Below are positions 1 through 6,195 of a stretch of DNA of 6,912 nucleotides, piece by piece. A program made the translations under genes and the position numbers. Position 1 is the first letter of the stretch, and each line of letters begins with the position of its first letter. Source of the stretch: JAVVFH01 sp032250585. Lineage in GTDB: Bacteria > Pseudomonadota > Gammaproteobacteria > Xanthomonadales > SZUA-36. The DNA is taken from assembly GCA_032250585.1 (NCBI GenBank), contig JAVVFH010000186.1, forward strand, positions 1 through 6,912, given 5' to 3'. A model generated the notes under the pieces. That model was given only the letters and a program-made list of their open reading frames with translations. It had not been told where the DNA came from and searched no databases.

Positions 1-1452
1 GAGATTCGGCTGCTCCTGACCCTGGAGCCGAAACGCAGCGGCGAACTGGAGATTCCGCCGATGTCTTTCGACGGTGAGCGCACCCGGCGGCTCACCCTGC
101 GCGTCGACCCGGCGCCGGAGCCGGAACCGGGCGCGCCCCCGGCGGTTTTTGTCGAGGTCGAAGTCAGCCCGGAGAACGGCCCGTATTACGTGCACGGCCA
201 GTTCGGCCTGACGGTGCGGGTGTTCTACCAGCAGAATCTGACCGAAGCGGCCATCAGCCAGCCCGAGCCGGAATCCGCCTCGGTGCGGTTGCTGGAGGAG
301 ACGCCTTACCAGGCGGAGCGGGCCGGCGAGCCGTACCGCGTGCTGGAACGGCGCTACGCCGTGTTCCCGGAACGTTCGGGCGCCATGCGCATCCCGCCAC
401 TTCGGCTCAGTGGTCGCCTGGTGGAGCGGCGTGCGGGCAATGTCTGGCAGCCGGCAGTGCGTGGCCGGCGCATCGATGTGCAGAGCGATCCGCTGCAGTT
501 GACGGTCGAGCCGCGACCGGCGGCGTTCAGCGGGGCGCATTGGCAGCCCGCGCGCGACCTGCAGCTGTCGCAGCAGGTTACTTCGGCTGATGCGCTGCGG
601 GTCGGCGAACCGGTTACGCGAACGGTGATCATCGACGCCGTCGGGCTGGAGGAAAACATGATCGTCGAACCGCCGTGGCCGGAGCTCGAAAACGTCCGCA
701 TCTATCCCGATAAACCGCAGGGCATTACGCGCGACGACGGCGAATGGGTGCTCGGGCACAAGGAATTCCGTTATGCCGTCGTGCCCGAGCAGGAAGGCAC
801 ACTGGTCTTGCCGGAACTCACCGTTCGCTGGTGGGATACGCAACACCACCGCGAACGCACGGCGGTTTTGCCCGCCAAATCCCTGCAGGTATCGGCGTCA
901 AACCTGGTTCCGGCCGCGGCCGACGCAGGCCGGCCCGCAGCCACGGCGTTCGCGGAGGCCGCTGGCGCCGCCCACCCCGGTGCGCGGCAACCGGACTATT
1001 GGCGTGGGCTGACCGTGTTGTTCGCCACTTTGTGGCTGGCGAGCCTTCTCATGCTGTGGCGGTGGCGTCCCGCAGCGCAGGCACCGCGGGCTGAGCAGGC
1101 GTCGGGTTCGGCTGAAACCGAACAGGCCCTGCTTGGACAGCTCAGGCACGCCGCCGAGCGCGGACAGGCCGGCGCCACCCGCTTGGCCCTGCTCAACTGG
1201 TTGCGGGCGTTCGGCCCGGTCGATGCCGAATGCAGCCTGCTGACCTTTGCTTCGAGCGTTTCTGACCAGGGCTTGCGCAGTGCCGTCGAGGCGCTGGACG
1301 CGGCGGGCTTCCGACCGGACACGAGTGGCGACTGGCAGGGTAAAGACTTCTGGAGGCGTTTCGAATGCTGGCGCAAGGATTGGCGGTCACGCGCCGGGAG
1401 CCAGGAGCCGCCGCTGAGCGACCTGTATGCGCCGGCGAACCGGCGCCGCTGA
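1..1452 (+). CDS. batD: BatD-family oxygen-tolerance protein, 5'-truncated by window edge
   Basis: The frame is open from base 1, so the Met codon at 61 is internal and the true start lies upstream. The visible 483 residues are the C-terminal part of a protein that in this family is usually 550-600 residues long. Seen: beta-rich repeats, the typical BatD stretch at visible residues 118-139 (RRYAVFPERSG, then IPPLRLSGR), a second beta domain at about 185-300 with the VLPELTVRWWD signature, an Ala/Pro-rich linker, one transmembrane helix at about 336-355, and a basic cytoplasmic tail of about 130 residues. Known of the family: BatD is a predicted periplasmic, membrane-anchored partner of MoxR ATPase and VWA-domain Bat proteins, linked to aerotolerance and stress; its biochemical role is not settled. 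The rest of a bat/moxR operon would be expected to the left. The gene ends one base before the stop of the convergent SPOR gene. Confidence 0.88.
   Translation, partial: EIRLLLTLEPKRSGELEIPPMSFDGERTRRLTLRVDPAPEPEPGAPPAVFVEVEVSPENGPYYVHGQFGLTVRVFYQQNLTEAAISQPEPESASVRLLEETPYQAERAGEPYRVLERRYAVFPERSGAMRIPPLRLSGRLVERRAGNVWQPAVRGRRIDVQSDPLQLTVEPRPAAFSGAHWQPARDLQLSQQVTSADALRVGEPVTRTVIIDAVGLEENMIVEPPWPELENVRIYPDKPQGITRDDGEWVLGHKEFRYAVVPEQEGTLVLPELTVRWWDTQHHRERTAVLPAKSLQVSASNLVPAAADAGRPAATAFAEAAGAAHPGARQPDYWRGLTVLFATLWLASLLMLWRWRPAAQAPRAEQASGSAETEQALLGQLRHAAERGQAGATRLALLNWLRAFGPVDAECSLLTFASSVSDQGLRSAVEALDAAGFRPDTSGDWQGKDFWRRFECWRKDWRSRAGSQEPPLSDLYAPANRRR
1429..1446. terminator. GC-rich hairpin at convergent gene junction
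   Basis: A perfect 7-bp inverted repeat (GCGCCGG, loop CGAA, CCGGCGC) lies inside the last codons of the batD gene and just past the stop of the convergent SPOR gene. No T-run follows on either strand, so it is not a canonical intrinsic terminator. It could still help end transcription or protect the 3' ends of both messages, since no other space exists between the two genes. Arg/Pro/Ala codons at high GC could also produce it by chance. Confidence 0.3.
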
Positions 1453-1453
1453 C

Positions 1454-2047
1454 TCACTGGTCTTGCATCACCAGGCTGTCATAGCCGAGGTCGCCAAGCT
1501 GGCGCCGTAACTCGTCGGCCTGGCGCGCCGAGGAAACCGGGCCGACGCGAACCCGGTGCCAGATGGAGTCGTTCACGCTGACCTCCTGGATGCTGGACAC
1601 GATGCCCTGCAGCGCCAGGCGCGCTTTCATCTGCTCCGCATCCGCGACCTGCTTGAAGGAGCCGACCTGAAGAAGGTAGCGGGCGCCGTCGGTCTGGTTT
1701 TCCGGCATTTGGGGCTGGTCCTTGCCGCTGAGTTCCCGTTCGGGGACCACCACTTCCATTTCCGGCAACACCGTGAAGAAATCGTAGCGCGTGGTTTTTG
1801 ATTCCGGCGCCGCGGGTGCAACTTCTTCGGAGGCTGCGGATGACTCCAGGTCCTGCTCAGGAGGAGCCTGGATCGCATCTGCGCCCGCTCTTCCAGGCTG
1901 CGGCACAAGATCCTTCGACCACAGGTACCAGGCAAGCACCAGGCCAATCAGGATGCCAGTCAATAGCCACATCCAGGCGGGTGTTCCCTGCCTGCCCCGG
2001 CTGGCACCGCGCTGCTTGCCGGTGCGCTTTCTGGCGGCAGCGGCCAC
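1454..2047 (-). CDS. SPOR-domain (FtsN-like) inner-membrane protein
   Basis: A 197-residue bitopic protein. It has a short Arg/Lys-rich cytoplasmic N-terminus (1-22), one transmembrane helix (about 24-43), an acidic and Pro-rich periplasmic linker (about 47-120), and a C-terminal SPOR domain (about 122-195) beginning YLLQVGSF and containing the HRVRVGP strand. The linker carries the YDFFTVLPEMEVVVP segment, which recurs in proteobacterial SPOR proteins encoded next to argS. Known: SPOR domains bind denuded peptidoglycan glycan strands and bring proteins to the division septum. A role in division or septal wall metabolism is inferred; whether this is the cell's functional FtsN is not shown. 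The start is GTG, directly abutting the argS TAA stop, with GAGGAA six bases upstream inside the end of argS. In Pseudomonas the homologue is followed by hslV; here a convergent batD follows instead. Confidence 0.85.
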   Translation of the reverse strand: MAAAARKRTGKQRGASRGRQGTPAWMWLLTGILIGLVLAWYLWSKDLVPQPGRAGADAIQAPPEQDLESSAASEEVAPAAPESKTTRYDFFTVLPEMEVVVPERELSGKDQPQMPENQTDGARYLLQVGSFKQVADAEQMKARLALQGIVSSIQEVSVNDSIWHRVRVGPVSSARQADELRRQLGDLGYDSLVMQDQ

Positions 2048-3796
2048 TTACATTTCCTCGGGTGCCGAGACCCCGAGCAGAGCGAGCCCCCTGGCGAGAA
2101 CGAAGCGGGTTGCAAGCACCAGGTTCAGCCGTGCGTTGCGCAGGTTCTCGTCGTCGACGAGAAACTGGTGGGCGTTGTAATAGGAGTGCAGGTCGGTGGC
2201 CACCGAGTGCAGATAATGAGCCAGCATGTGGGGGGCGCGCAAGCGGGCCGCCGAGTCGATGGTTTCGGGAAATTTGCTGATGGTCCGCATCATCTGCACT
2301 TCGTGTTCCTCGGTGAGCAGGTCCAGTGCCACCTCGCCGATGGCTTCGTTATGGCGCGCGTCCGACTGTTCCAGGTTACGGAACACGCTGCAGATGCGGG
2401 CATGCGCGTACTGAATGTAATACACCGGATTTTCGCTGCTGCGTGACTTGGCGAGGTCCAGGTCAAAGTCGAGGTGCTGCTCGTGCGAGCGCATCACGTA
2501 GAAAAAGCGCGAGGCGTCGGTGGTGACTTCCTCGCGCAGTTCGCGCAGCGTGATGAACTGGCCGGAGCGCGTCGACATCTGGACCTTTTTTCCCTGCCGG
2601 AAAAGCACGGCGAACTGCACCAGCAGTATTTCCAGTCGGCCTGGGTCTTCGCGGAGGCCGCGGGCCGCGGCCTGCAGGCGCGCCACGTAGCCGTGGTGAT
2701 CGGCGCCCAGAACGTAGATCGCGCGGTCGAAACCGCGCTCCAGCTTGTTCAGGAAATACGCAATGTCGGACGTGAAGTAGGTGGTGCGACCGTTTTCGCG
2801 GATCACCACCCGGTCTTTTTCGTCGCCCAGTTCGGAGGCGCGAAACCAGGTCGCCCCGTCCCTTTCGTATAGATGTCCGTTTTCCCGTAGCCGGTCGATG
2901 GCGTGCTGAAGCGCGCCGCTTTCTTCCAGTTCGCGTTCGGAGAACCACAGGTTGAACCGAACACCGAACTCGGCCAGGTCTTCCTTGATGTCCTCCAGGA
3001 TGCTGTCCAGTCCCGCATCGAAAAAAACCCGGTAGCCTTCTTCGCCCATCAGCAGGCGGGCCCGGGCGATCAGGCTGTCTATGTAGATTTCGGCGTCGTC
3101 GCCCGCGCACAGCCCGTCTTCGACTTCCTGGCGGGTAAAGCGCCATTGGTCGCCGTGGTCGGCGCGCACCGAGCGGGCGACGTCGTAAATGTAATCGCCC
3201 TGGTAGCCGTTGAGCGGAAAGGGCACTTTTTCACCGCACAATTCCAGGTAGCGCAGCCACACGCTGGTGGCCAGAATGTCCATTTGCCGGCCGTTGTCGT
3301 TGACGTAGTACTCGCGCTGAACCTTGTAGCCCGCGGCCTCGAGAATATTGGCCAGGCTGGCGCCATAGGCCGCGCCGCGGCCATGACCCACGTGCAGGGG
3401 GCCGGTCGGATTGGCCGAGACGAATTCGACGGTGTAGCGGTTGCGCGCCGTCTGCGGCAGCTGGCCGTAAGCCTCGCGTTGGCGCAGTACGTCCTTGATG
3501 ACGCCGGTCAGCGCGCAGGGATCGAGAAAGAAATTGATGAAACCCGGCCCGGCGATTTCCAGGCGGTCGACCTGGCGCGAGCGCGGGATGCGGTCGATGA
3601 TGATCTGCGCGAGTTCCCGCGGTGGCTTGCGGGCAGCCTTGGCGTAGACCATCGCCACGTTGGAGGCGAATTCCCCGTGTTCGGGGGAGCGGGTGCGCTC
3701 GAGCTGGATCTCCGGTTCCGCGCCTTCCGGCAATACGCCGTCGCGTTGCAGGTGCAGGAGAGACTGGGCCAGCAATTCATGGATGTGTTCTTTCAC
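2048..3796 (-). CDS. argS: Arginyl-tRNA synthetase
   Basis: A class I aminoacyl-tRNA synthetase that charges tRNA-Arg in the cytoplasm. With the start chosen here it is 582 residues, close to the 577 of E. coli ArgS. In order: N-terminal Add-1 domain (about 1-100, with HGEFASNVAM), Rossmann catalytic core with the HIGH-type motif HVGH at 135-138 inside SANPTGPLHVGHGRG, an adenosine-site LGADHHGY segment near 363-370, the degenerate KMSKS counterpart KVQMSTR at 404-410 (normal for ArgRS), and the C-terminal helical DALR anticodon-binding domain. The frame allows a GTG at 3832 giving 594 residues. The GTG at 3796 is preferred because homologues begin at MKEHIHELL-like sequence, a purine-rich GGGAAAGAGA stretch lies eight bases before it, and the GTG at 3832 has no spaced ribosome site and lies only a few bases from the predicted transcription start. 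It is first in an operon with the SPOR gene. Confidence 0.96.
   Translation of the reverse strand: MKEHIHELLAQSLLHLQRDGVLPEGAEPEIQLERTRSPEHGEFASNVAMVYAKAARKPPRELAQIIIDRIPRSRQVDRLEIAGPGFINFFLDPCALTGVIKDVLRQREAYGQLPQTARNRYTVEFVSANPTGPLHVGHGRGAAYGASLANILEAAGYKVQREYYVNDNGRQMDILATSVWLRYLELCGEKVPFPLNGYQGDYIYDVARSVRADHGDQWRFTRQEVEDGLCAGDDAEIYIDSLIARARLLMGEEGYRVFFDAGLDSILEDIKEDLAEFGVRFNLWFSERELEESGALQHAIDRLRENGHLYERDGATWFRASELGDEKDRVVIRENGRTTYFTSDIAYFLNKLERGFDRAIYVLGADHHGYVARLQAAARGLREDPGRLEILLVQFAVLFRQGKKVQMSTRSGQFITLRELREEVTTDASRFFYVMRSHEQHLDFDLDLAKSRSSENPVYYIQYAHARICSVFRNLEQSDARHNEAIGEVALDLLTEEHEVQMMRTISKFPETIDSAARLRAPHMLAHYLHSVATDLHSYYNAHQFLVDDENLRNARLNLVLATRFVLARGLALLGVSAPEEM
2054..2059 (-). promoter_or_regulatory. 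Shine-Dalgarno of SPOR gene, inside argS
   Basis: The sequence GAGGAA is made of the last Glu-Glu codons of argS and sits six bases before the GTG at 2047. It decides the start of the SPOR gene and implies translational coupling, because the ribosome terminating on argS sits directly over the next start codon. Confidence 0.65.
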
Positions 3797-3804
3797 AACG
3801 CGGA

Positions 3805-3814
3805 TCTCTTTCCC
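3805..3814 (-). promoter_or_regulatory. Probable ribosome binding site of argS
   Basis: GGGAAAGAGA, a purine run ending eight bases before the GTG at 3796. It is a weak match to AGGAGG but the only one correctly spaced from either candidate argS start, and it favours 3796 over 3832. Confidence 0.45.
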
Positions 3815-3843
3815 GGGAAAGGGGCTGGCCACCTAAGCCGAAT

Positions 3844-3849
3844 ATTGTA
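3844..3849 (-). promoter_or_regulatory. Candidate argS promoter -10 element
   Basis: On the minus strand this reads TACAAT, five of six matches to TATAAT. The hexamer 17 bases upstream (TTCTGC) is a poor -35. Transcription would begin near 3837, giving a leader of about 40 bases to the GTG at 3796 but only a few bases to the GTG at 3832. The weak -35 would fit dependence on an activator or on another promoter further upstream. Confidence 0.4.
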
Positions 3850-3872
3850 AACCCTGCGGAGAAACAGCAGAA

Positions 3873-3895
3873 GCGTGCCGGGCACATCGGCACGC
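3873..3895. repeat. Perfect 8-bp inverted repeat upstream of argS
   Basis: GCGTGCCG, seven-base spacer, CGGCACGC: both arms are exact reverse complements. Relative to the predicted argS start of transcription it spans about -36 to -58, where a dimeric activator would bind next to a weak -35. It could also form a stem-loop if transcription starts further upstream. No T-run follows on the minus strand, so a terminator or attenuator reading is weaker. No regulator is recognised for this sequence. Confidence 0.4.
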
Positions 3896-3925
3896 CCGAC
3901 ATAGCGGGCAAGTGCCCCGTACTCC

Positions 3926-3934
3926 TGTGGATAA
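3926..3934 (-). promoter_or_regulatory. DnaA box, exact match
   Basis: On the minus strand this is TTATCCACA, identical to the strongest E. coli DnaA boxes (R1/R4 type). It lies in the argS/carbonic anhydrase intergenic region, about 90 bp upstream of the candidate argS -10. The match is certain as sequence; binding by DnaA is inference. Confidence 0.5.
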
Positions 3935-3979
3935 CTTTGTGAGTAAAAGTCCGGGCGCCGGGAATCTGCGGGTCGGATA

Positions 3980-3990
3980 CGGTAATACCG
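3980..3990. repeat. Short palindrome CGGTA-A-TACCG
   Basis: A perfect 5-bp inverted repeat around a single A, between the exact DnaA box and the AT-rich core. It is short enough to be chance, but could be an operator half-site pair. No function is assigned. Confidence 0.25.
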
Positions 3991-4092
3991 ATAAGTTCCG
4001 GCAAAGAACGAGGCAAATAAAAACAGTAAAAACAATGGCTTTTTAGCTTAATATCGGGTTGATTTAAAAATAAGACGATTAAGTTCATGATA

Positions 4093-4121
4093 TTAGCATC
4101 GGCAGGCCCCCTGTGTATAAA
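4093..4121 (+). promoter_or_regulatory. Sigma-70-type promoter of carbonic anhydrase-dctM operon
   Basis: A -35 TTAGCA (4093-4098, four of six matches) and a -10 TATAAA (4116-4121, five of six) are separated by exactly 17 bases. Transcription would start near 4128, leaving a leader of roughly 48 bases before the ATG at 4176. The AT-rich core immediately upstream could act as an UP element. The -10 overlaps a consensus DnaA box. Confidence 0.5.
4112..4120 (-). promoter_or_regulatory. DnaA box, consensus match overlapping a -10
   Basis: On the minus strand this is TTATACACA, which fits the DnaA consensus TTWTNCACA. It has the same orientation as the exact box at 3926-3934, with 186 bp between their left edges, and shares five bases with the predicted -10. 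Because any TGTG followed by TATAA gives this match, it may simply be a by-product of the promoter. Confidence 0.35.
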
Positions 4122-4175
4122 AAAATGAGGCCGTAAGTTTGCCGGCCGCGTGAGCGGTGGTACCATTTCCGCACC

Positions 4176-4760
4176 ATGAAATCTACGGAAAACAAAGGGA
4201 TTTACCGCTTCCTGGACGAACGACCGCGTCTGGGCGAGCGGGTGTTCGTTGCCGACCTGGCTTATGTGAGCGGCGCCGTCGTGCTGGGCGACGACGTTTC
4301 CGTGTGGCCGATGACGGTGATCCGCGGCGACGTCAACCGCATCGAAGTGGGTGCGCGCAGCAATATCCAGGACGCTTGCGTGCTGCACGTGGCGCACGAA
4401 ACTGGGCAGCAGCCCCGCGGCTTGCCGCTGATCATCGGCGAGGATGTGACCGTGGGACATGCCGCCGTGCTGCACGCCTGCCGGATCGGCGACCGCTGCC
4501 TGATCGGGATGGGCGCCATCGTCATGGACGGCGCGGTCGTGGAAGCCGACTCACTGGTGGCCGGCGGGGCCGTCGTCACACCGGGCACCCGCGTGCCGTC
4601 CGGTACCCTGTGGCGTGGCAATCCTGCGCGGCAGGCGCGTGAACTGACCGTGGAGGAGATCGCGCAACAAGCCTACAGCGCGGCGCACTACGTGCGCCTG
4701 AAGGATCTTTGCCTCGAGGAAGGCGGCCAAAGCCAGTCAATACGTCCGGCGCCGTTGTGA
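4176..4760 (+). CDS. Gamma-class carbonic anhydrase family protein (YrdA/PaaY-like)
   Basis: A 194-residue left-handed beta-helix protein built from hexapeptide repeats, closed by a C-terminal helix (about 158-182). Seen: the conserved VIRGD (Arg50, Asp52), SNIQD (61-66), and three histidines at 71 (LHVAH), 95 (VGH) and 100 (VLH), which align with the zinc ligands H81, H117 and H122 of the archaeal enzyme Cam. Trimeric, metal-binding and cytoplasmic by family analogy. The acidic loop and proton-shuttle glutamates (E62, E84) of Cam have no equivalent here, as in the YrdA/CamH group, so carbonic anhydrase activity is likely but not assured. The ATG at 4176 matches the family N-terminus although no good Shine-Dalgarno precedes it: GGTGG ends about 15 bases away. 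It is the first gene of a probable two-gene operon with dctM, which follows after 13 bp. PaaY-like thioesterase activity is an alternative. Confidence 0.9.
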   Translation: MKSTENKGIYRFLDERPRLGERVFVADLAYVSGAVVLGDDVSVWPMTVIRGDVNRIEVGARSNIQDACVLHVAHETGQQPRGLPLIIGEDVTVGHAAVLHACRIGDRCLIGMGAIVMDGAVVEADSLVAGGAVVTPGTRVPSGTLWRGNPARQARELTVEEIAQQAYSAAHYVRLKDLCLEEGGQSQSIRPAPL

Positions 4761-4773
4761 ACTGGCCGAGCTG

Positions 4774-6153
4774 ATGGCCGGCCTGATGGCTTTTGGCTTG
4801 TTCGTGGCCATCGGGCTGGCGTTGATGGCGGGCTTCCCCGTCGCCTTTACGCTGGCGGGGGTGGCTTTGCTGTTCGCTGCCCTGGGTATCCTCGCCGGGG
4901 TTTTCGACCCGGTTTTCCTGGAGGCCTTTCCGAACCGCGTTTACGGCATCATGACCAACGAGACGCTGATCGCCGTGCCGGTCTTCGTCTTCATGGGTGT
5001 AATGCTGGAGCGTTCGAAACTGGCCGATCAATTGCTGCATTCACTGACGGAATTGATGCGCGGCACGCCGGGCGGGCTCGGCATCGCCGTCATCCTGGTC
5101 GGGGCCATGATGGCCGCGAGCACGGGCATCGTCGGCGCCACGGTCGTTACGATGGGCCTGATATCGCTTCCAAGCATGTTGAAAAAAGGCTATGACCCGG
5201 CCGTTTCAAGCGGAACGATCTGCGCTGCCGGCACGCTCGGACAGATTATACCGCCGTCCATTGTCTTGGTGATGCTGGCCGACGTGCTCTCCAACGCCTA
5301 CCAGCAAGCGCAATTGAGCATGGGGGATTTCAGCCCGAAAACCCTTTCGGTCGGAGAGCTGTTCGCCGGCGCTTTGCTGCCTGGTCTGGTGCTGGTGGCG
5401 TGCTACCTGCTGTACATCGTGGTCCTGGCCCGCCTGCGGCCGCAGTTGATGCCGCCTGGGCGGGACCGGGACCGGGAATGGCAGCGGCTGAGTATGACAC
5501 GGCTGCTGTTGCTGGCCGCGGGGCCGACGTTCCTGATTGTTGCCGTGCTCGGCTCGATCCTGGCCGGTATCGCGACACCCACCGAGGCGGCCAGCGTCGG
5601 CGCCGTGGGCGCGATGCTGCTGGCTTTGCTCAGCGGTCAGCTATCCCTGGAAACCGTCCGCGACGTGGTCTATCGCACCACGCGGATCACGGCGATGGTG
5701 TTCATGATCCTGATCGGCGCGTCGTTGTTCAGCCTGGTGTTCCGCGGTTTCGGTGGCGACGAGATGGTCGCCGACCTGCTCGGCGGTTTGCCCGGCGGAG
5801 TGGTGACGGCGATGGTCATCGTGATGCTGGTCATGTTCCTGCTCGGTTTTGTGCTCGATTTTATCGAGATCACCTTCGTGGTGGTACCGATTGTCGGGCC
5901 GGTGCTGATGGCCATGGGCATCGACCCGATCTGGCTGGGCGTGATGATCGCCCTGAACCTGCAGACGTCTTTCCTGACCCCGCCCTTCGGTTTCTCGCTG
6001 TTCTACCTGCGCGGCGTCTGTCCCGAAGAGGTGTCGACTTTGGCCATTTACCGCGGCGTAATTCCGTTTATCTTCATCCAACTCGCCGTTCTCGGCCTGC
6101 TGGCTGCCTGGCCGCAAATCGTAACCTGGCTGCCGGGCTTGATTTACGGTTGA
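4774..6153 (+). CDS. dctM: TRAP transporter large permease subunit
   Basis: A 459-residue polytopic inner-membrane protein, the elevator-type transport subunit of a Na+-driven tripartite ATP-independent periplasmic (TRAP) system that takes up organic acids from a periplasmic binding protein. Family motifs are intact: NETLIAVPVFVFMGVMLERS (62-81), STGIVGATVVTMG (116-128), GTLGQIIPPS (153-162), GIATPTEAASVG (265-276), the GFVLDFIE segment (358-365) and NLQTSFLTPPFGFSLFYLRG (395-414). The charged loop at 222-240 and the SNAYQQAQLSMG stretch (173-184) are typical of the mannitol/2-oxo-acid TRAP subclass; the substrate is not determined by this. It has the usual length and about 11-12 hydrophobic segments. 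No DctQ or DctP gene adjoins it on its own strand; a dctP fragment lies downstream on the opposite strand. The ATG at 4774 is uncertain: the Met at 4786 is an alternative and neither has a strong ribosome site. Confidence 0.94.
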   Translation: MAGLMAFGLFVAIGLALMAGFPVAFTLAGVALLFAALGILAGVFDPVFLEAFPNRVYGIMTNETLIAVPVFVFMGVMLERSKLADQLLHSLTELMRGTPGGLGIAVILVGAMMAASTGIVGATVVTMGLISLPSMLKKGYDPAVSSGTICAAGTLGQIIPPSIVLVMLADVLSNAYQQAQLSMGDFSPKTLSVGELFAGALLPGLVLVACYLLYIVVLARLRPQLMPPGRDRDREWQRLSMTRLLLLAAGPTFLIVAVLGSILAGIATPTEAASVGAVGAMLLALLSGQLSLETVRDVVYRTTRITAMVFMILIGASLFSLVFRGFGGDEMVADLLGGLPGGVVTAMVIVMLVMFLLGFVLDFIEITFVVVPIVGPVLMAMGIDPIWLGVMIALNLQTSFLTPPFGFSLFYLRGVCPEEVSTLAIYRGVIPFIFIQLAVLGLLAAWPQIVTWLPGLIYG

Positions 6154-6181
6154 CCGCCGGGCGGCGCTTTGCGCGCCGGTC
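6152..6181. terminator. GC-rich stem-loop after dctM
   Basis: Starting inside the dctM stop codon, GACCG can pair with CGGTC across an inner GCGC-TTT-GCGC hairpin, with an asymmetric internal loop. It lies between convergent genes, the usual place for a terminator. No T-run follows, so factor-independent termination is doubtful. Confidence 0.35.
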
Positions 6182-6195
6182 CGGCATTTCAAGGT

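Larger units (their letters stand above)
3797..4175. other. Divergent intergenic region with AT-rich core
   Basis: This 379-bp stretch separates argS (-) from the carbonic anhydrase gene (+). It has no convincing gene of its own. From left to right it holds the argS -10, an 8-bp inverted repeat, an exact DnaA box, a short palindrome, an AT-rich core (4021-4100, counted at 22 G+C of 80, 27.5%), a second consensus DnaA box and the predicted promoter of the carbonic anhydrase gene. Within the core, the minus-strand sequence at 4052-4064 (AATCAA, CCCG, ATA) is one mismatch from the IHF consensus WATCARNNNNTTR and sits beside an A/T tract, as IHF sites often do. The region could be a two-way promoter with protein-binding sites; an origin-like element is possible but unproven. 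Confidence 0.6.

Noticed and set aside
61..63. ATG at 61 as the start of the batD gene.
   Set aside because: The same frame is open back to base 1 and encodes typical BatD sequence (LTLEPKRSGELEIPP), so this Met is internal.
2903..3850. A 315-codon plus-strand frame opposite argS.
   Set aside because: It is fully antisense to the conserved catalytic and N-terminal parts of ArgS. Long antisense frames are expected in GC-rich genes.
3873..3895. An intrinsic terminator or attenuator in the argS leader.
   Set aside because: The stem is good but is not followed by a T-run on either strand, and the best -10 lies downstream of it, so it would not be transcribed from that promoter.
3793..4035. An 80-codon minus-strand frame with a hydrophobic N-terminus that ends in a GTGA overlap with the argS start at 3796, suggesting a small coupled membrane peptide.
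   Set aside because: It would need a TTG start with no good ribosome site, runs through the predicted argS promoter, inverted repeat and DnaA box, and uses codons (TTA, CGA, AGA, AGG) unlike the neighbouring genes. The overlap follows automatically for any open frame in that phase. Conservation in relatives would be needed to revive it.
3926..4120. A chromosomal replication origin.
   Set aside because: Only two consensus DnaA boxes are present, and none of the usual origin neighbours (dnaA, dnaN, rpmH, gidA/mnmG) is in the window. It is kept as a DnaA-related finding rather than called an origin.
3777..4475. A 232-codon minus-strand frame crossing the intergenic region and the start of the carbonic anhydrase gene.
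   Set aside because: Its N-terminal half is the antisense of a well-supported gene, its C-terminal end overlaps the argS start in another frame, and it shows no recognisable domain.
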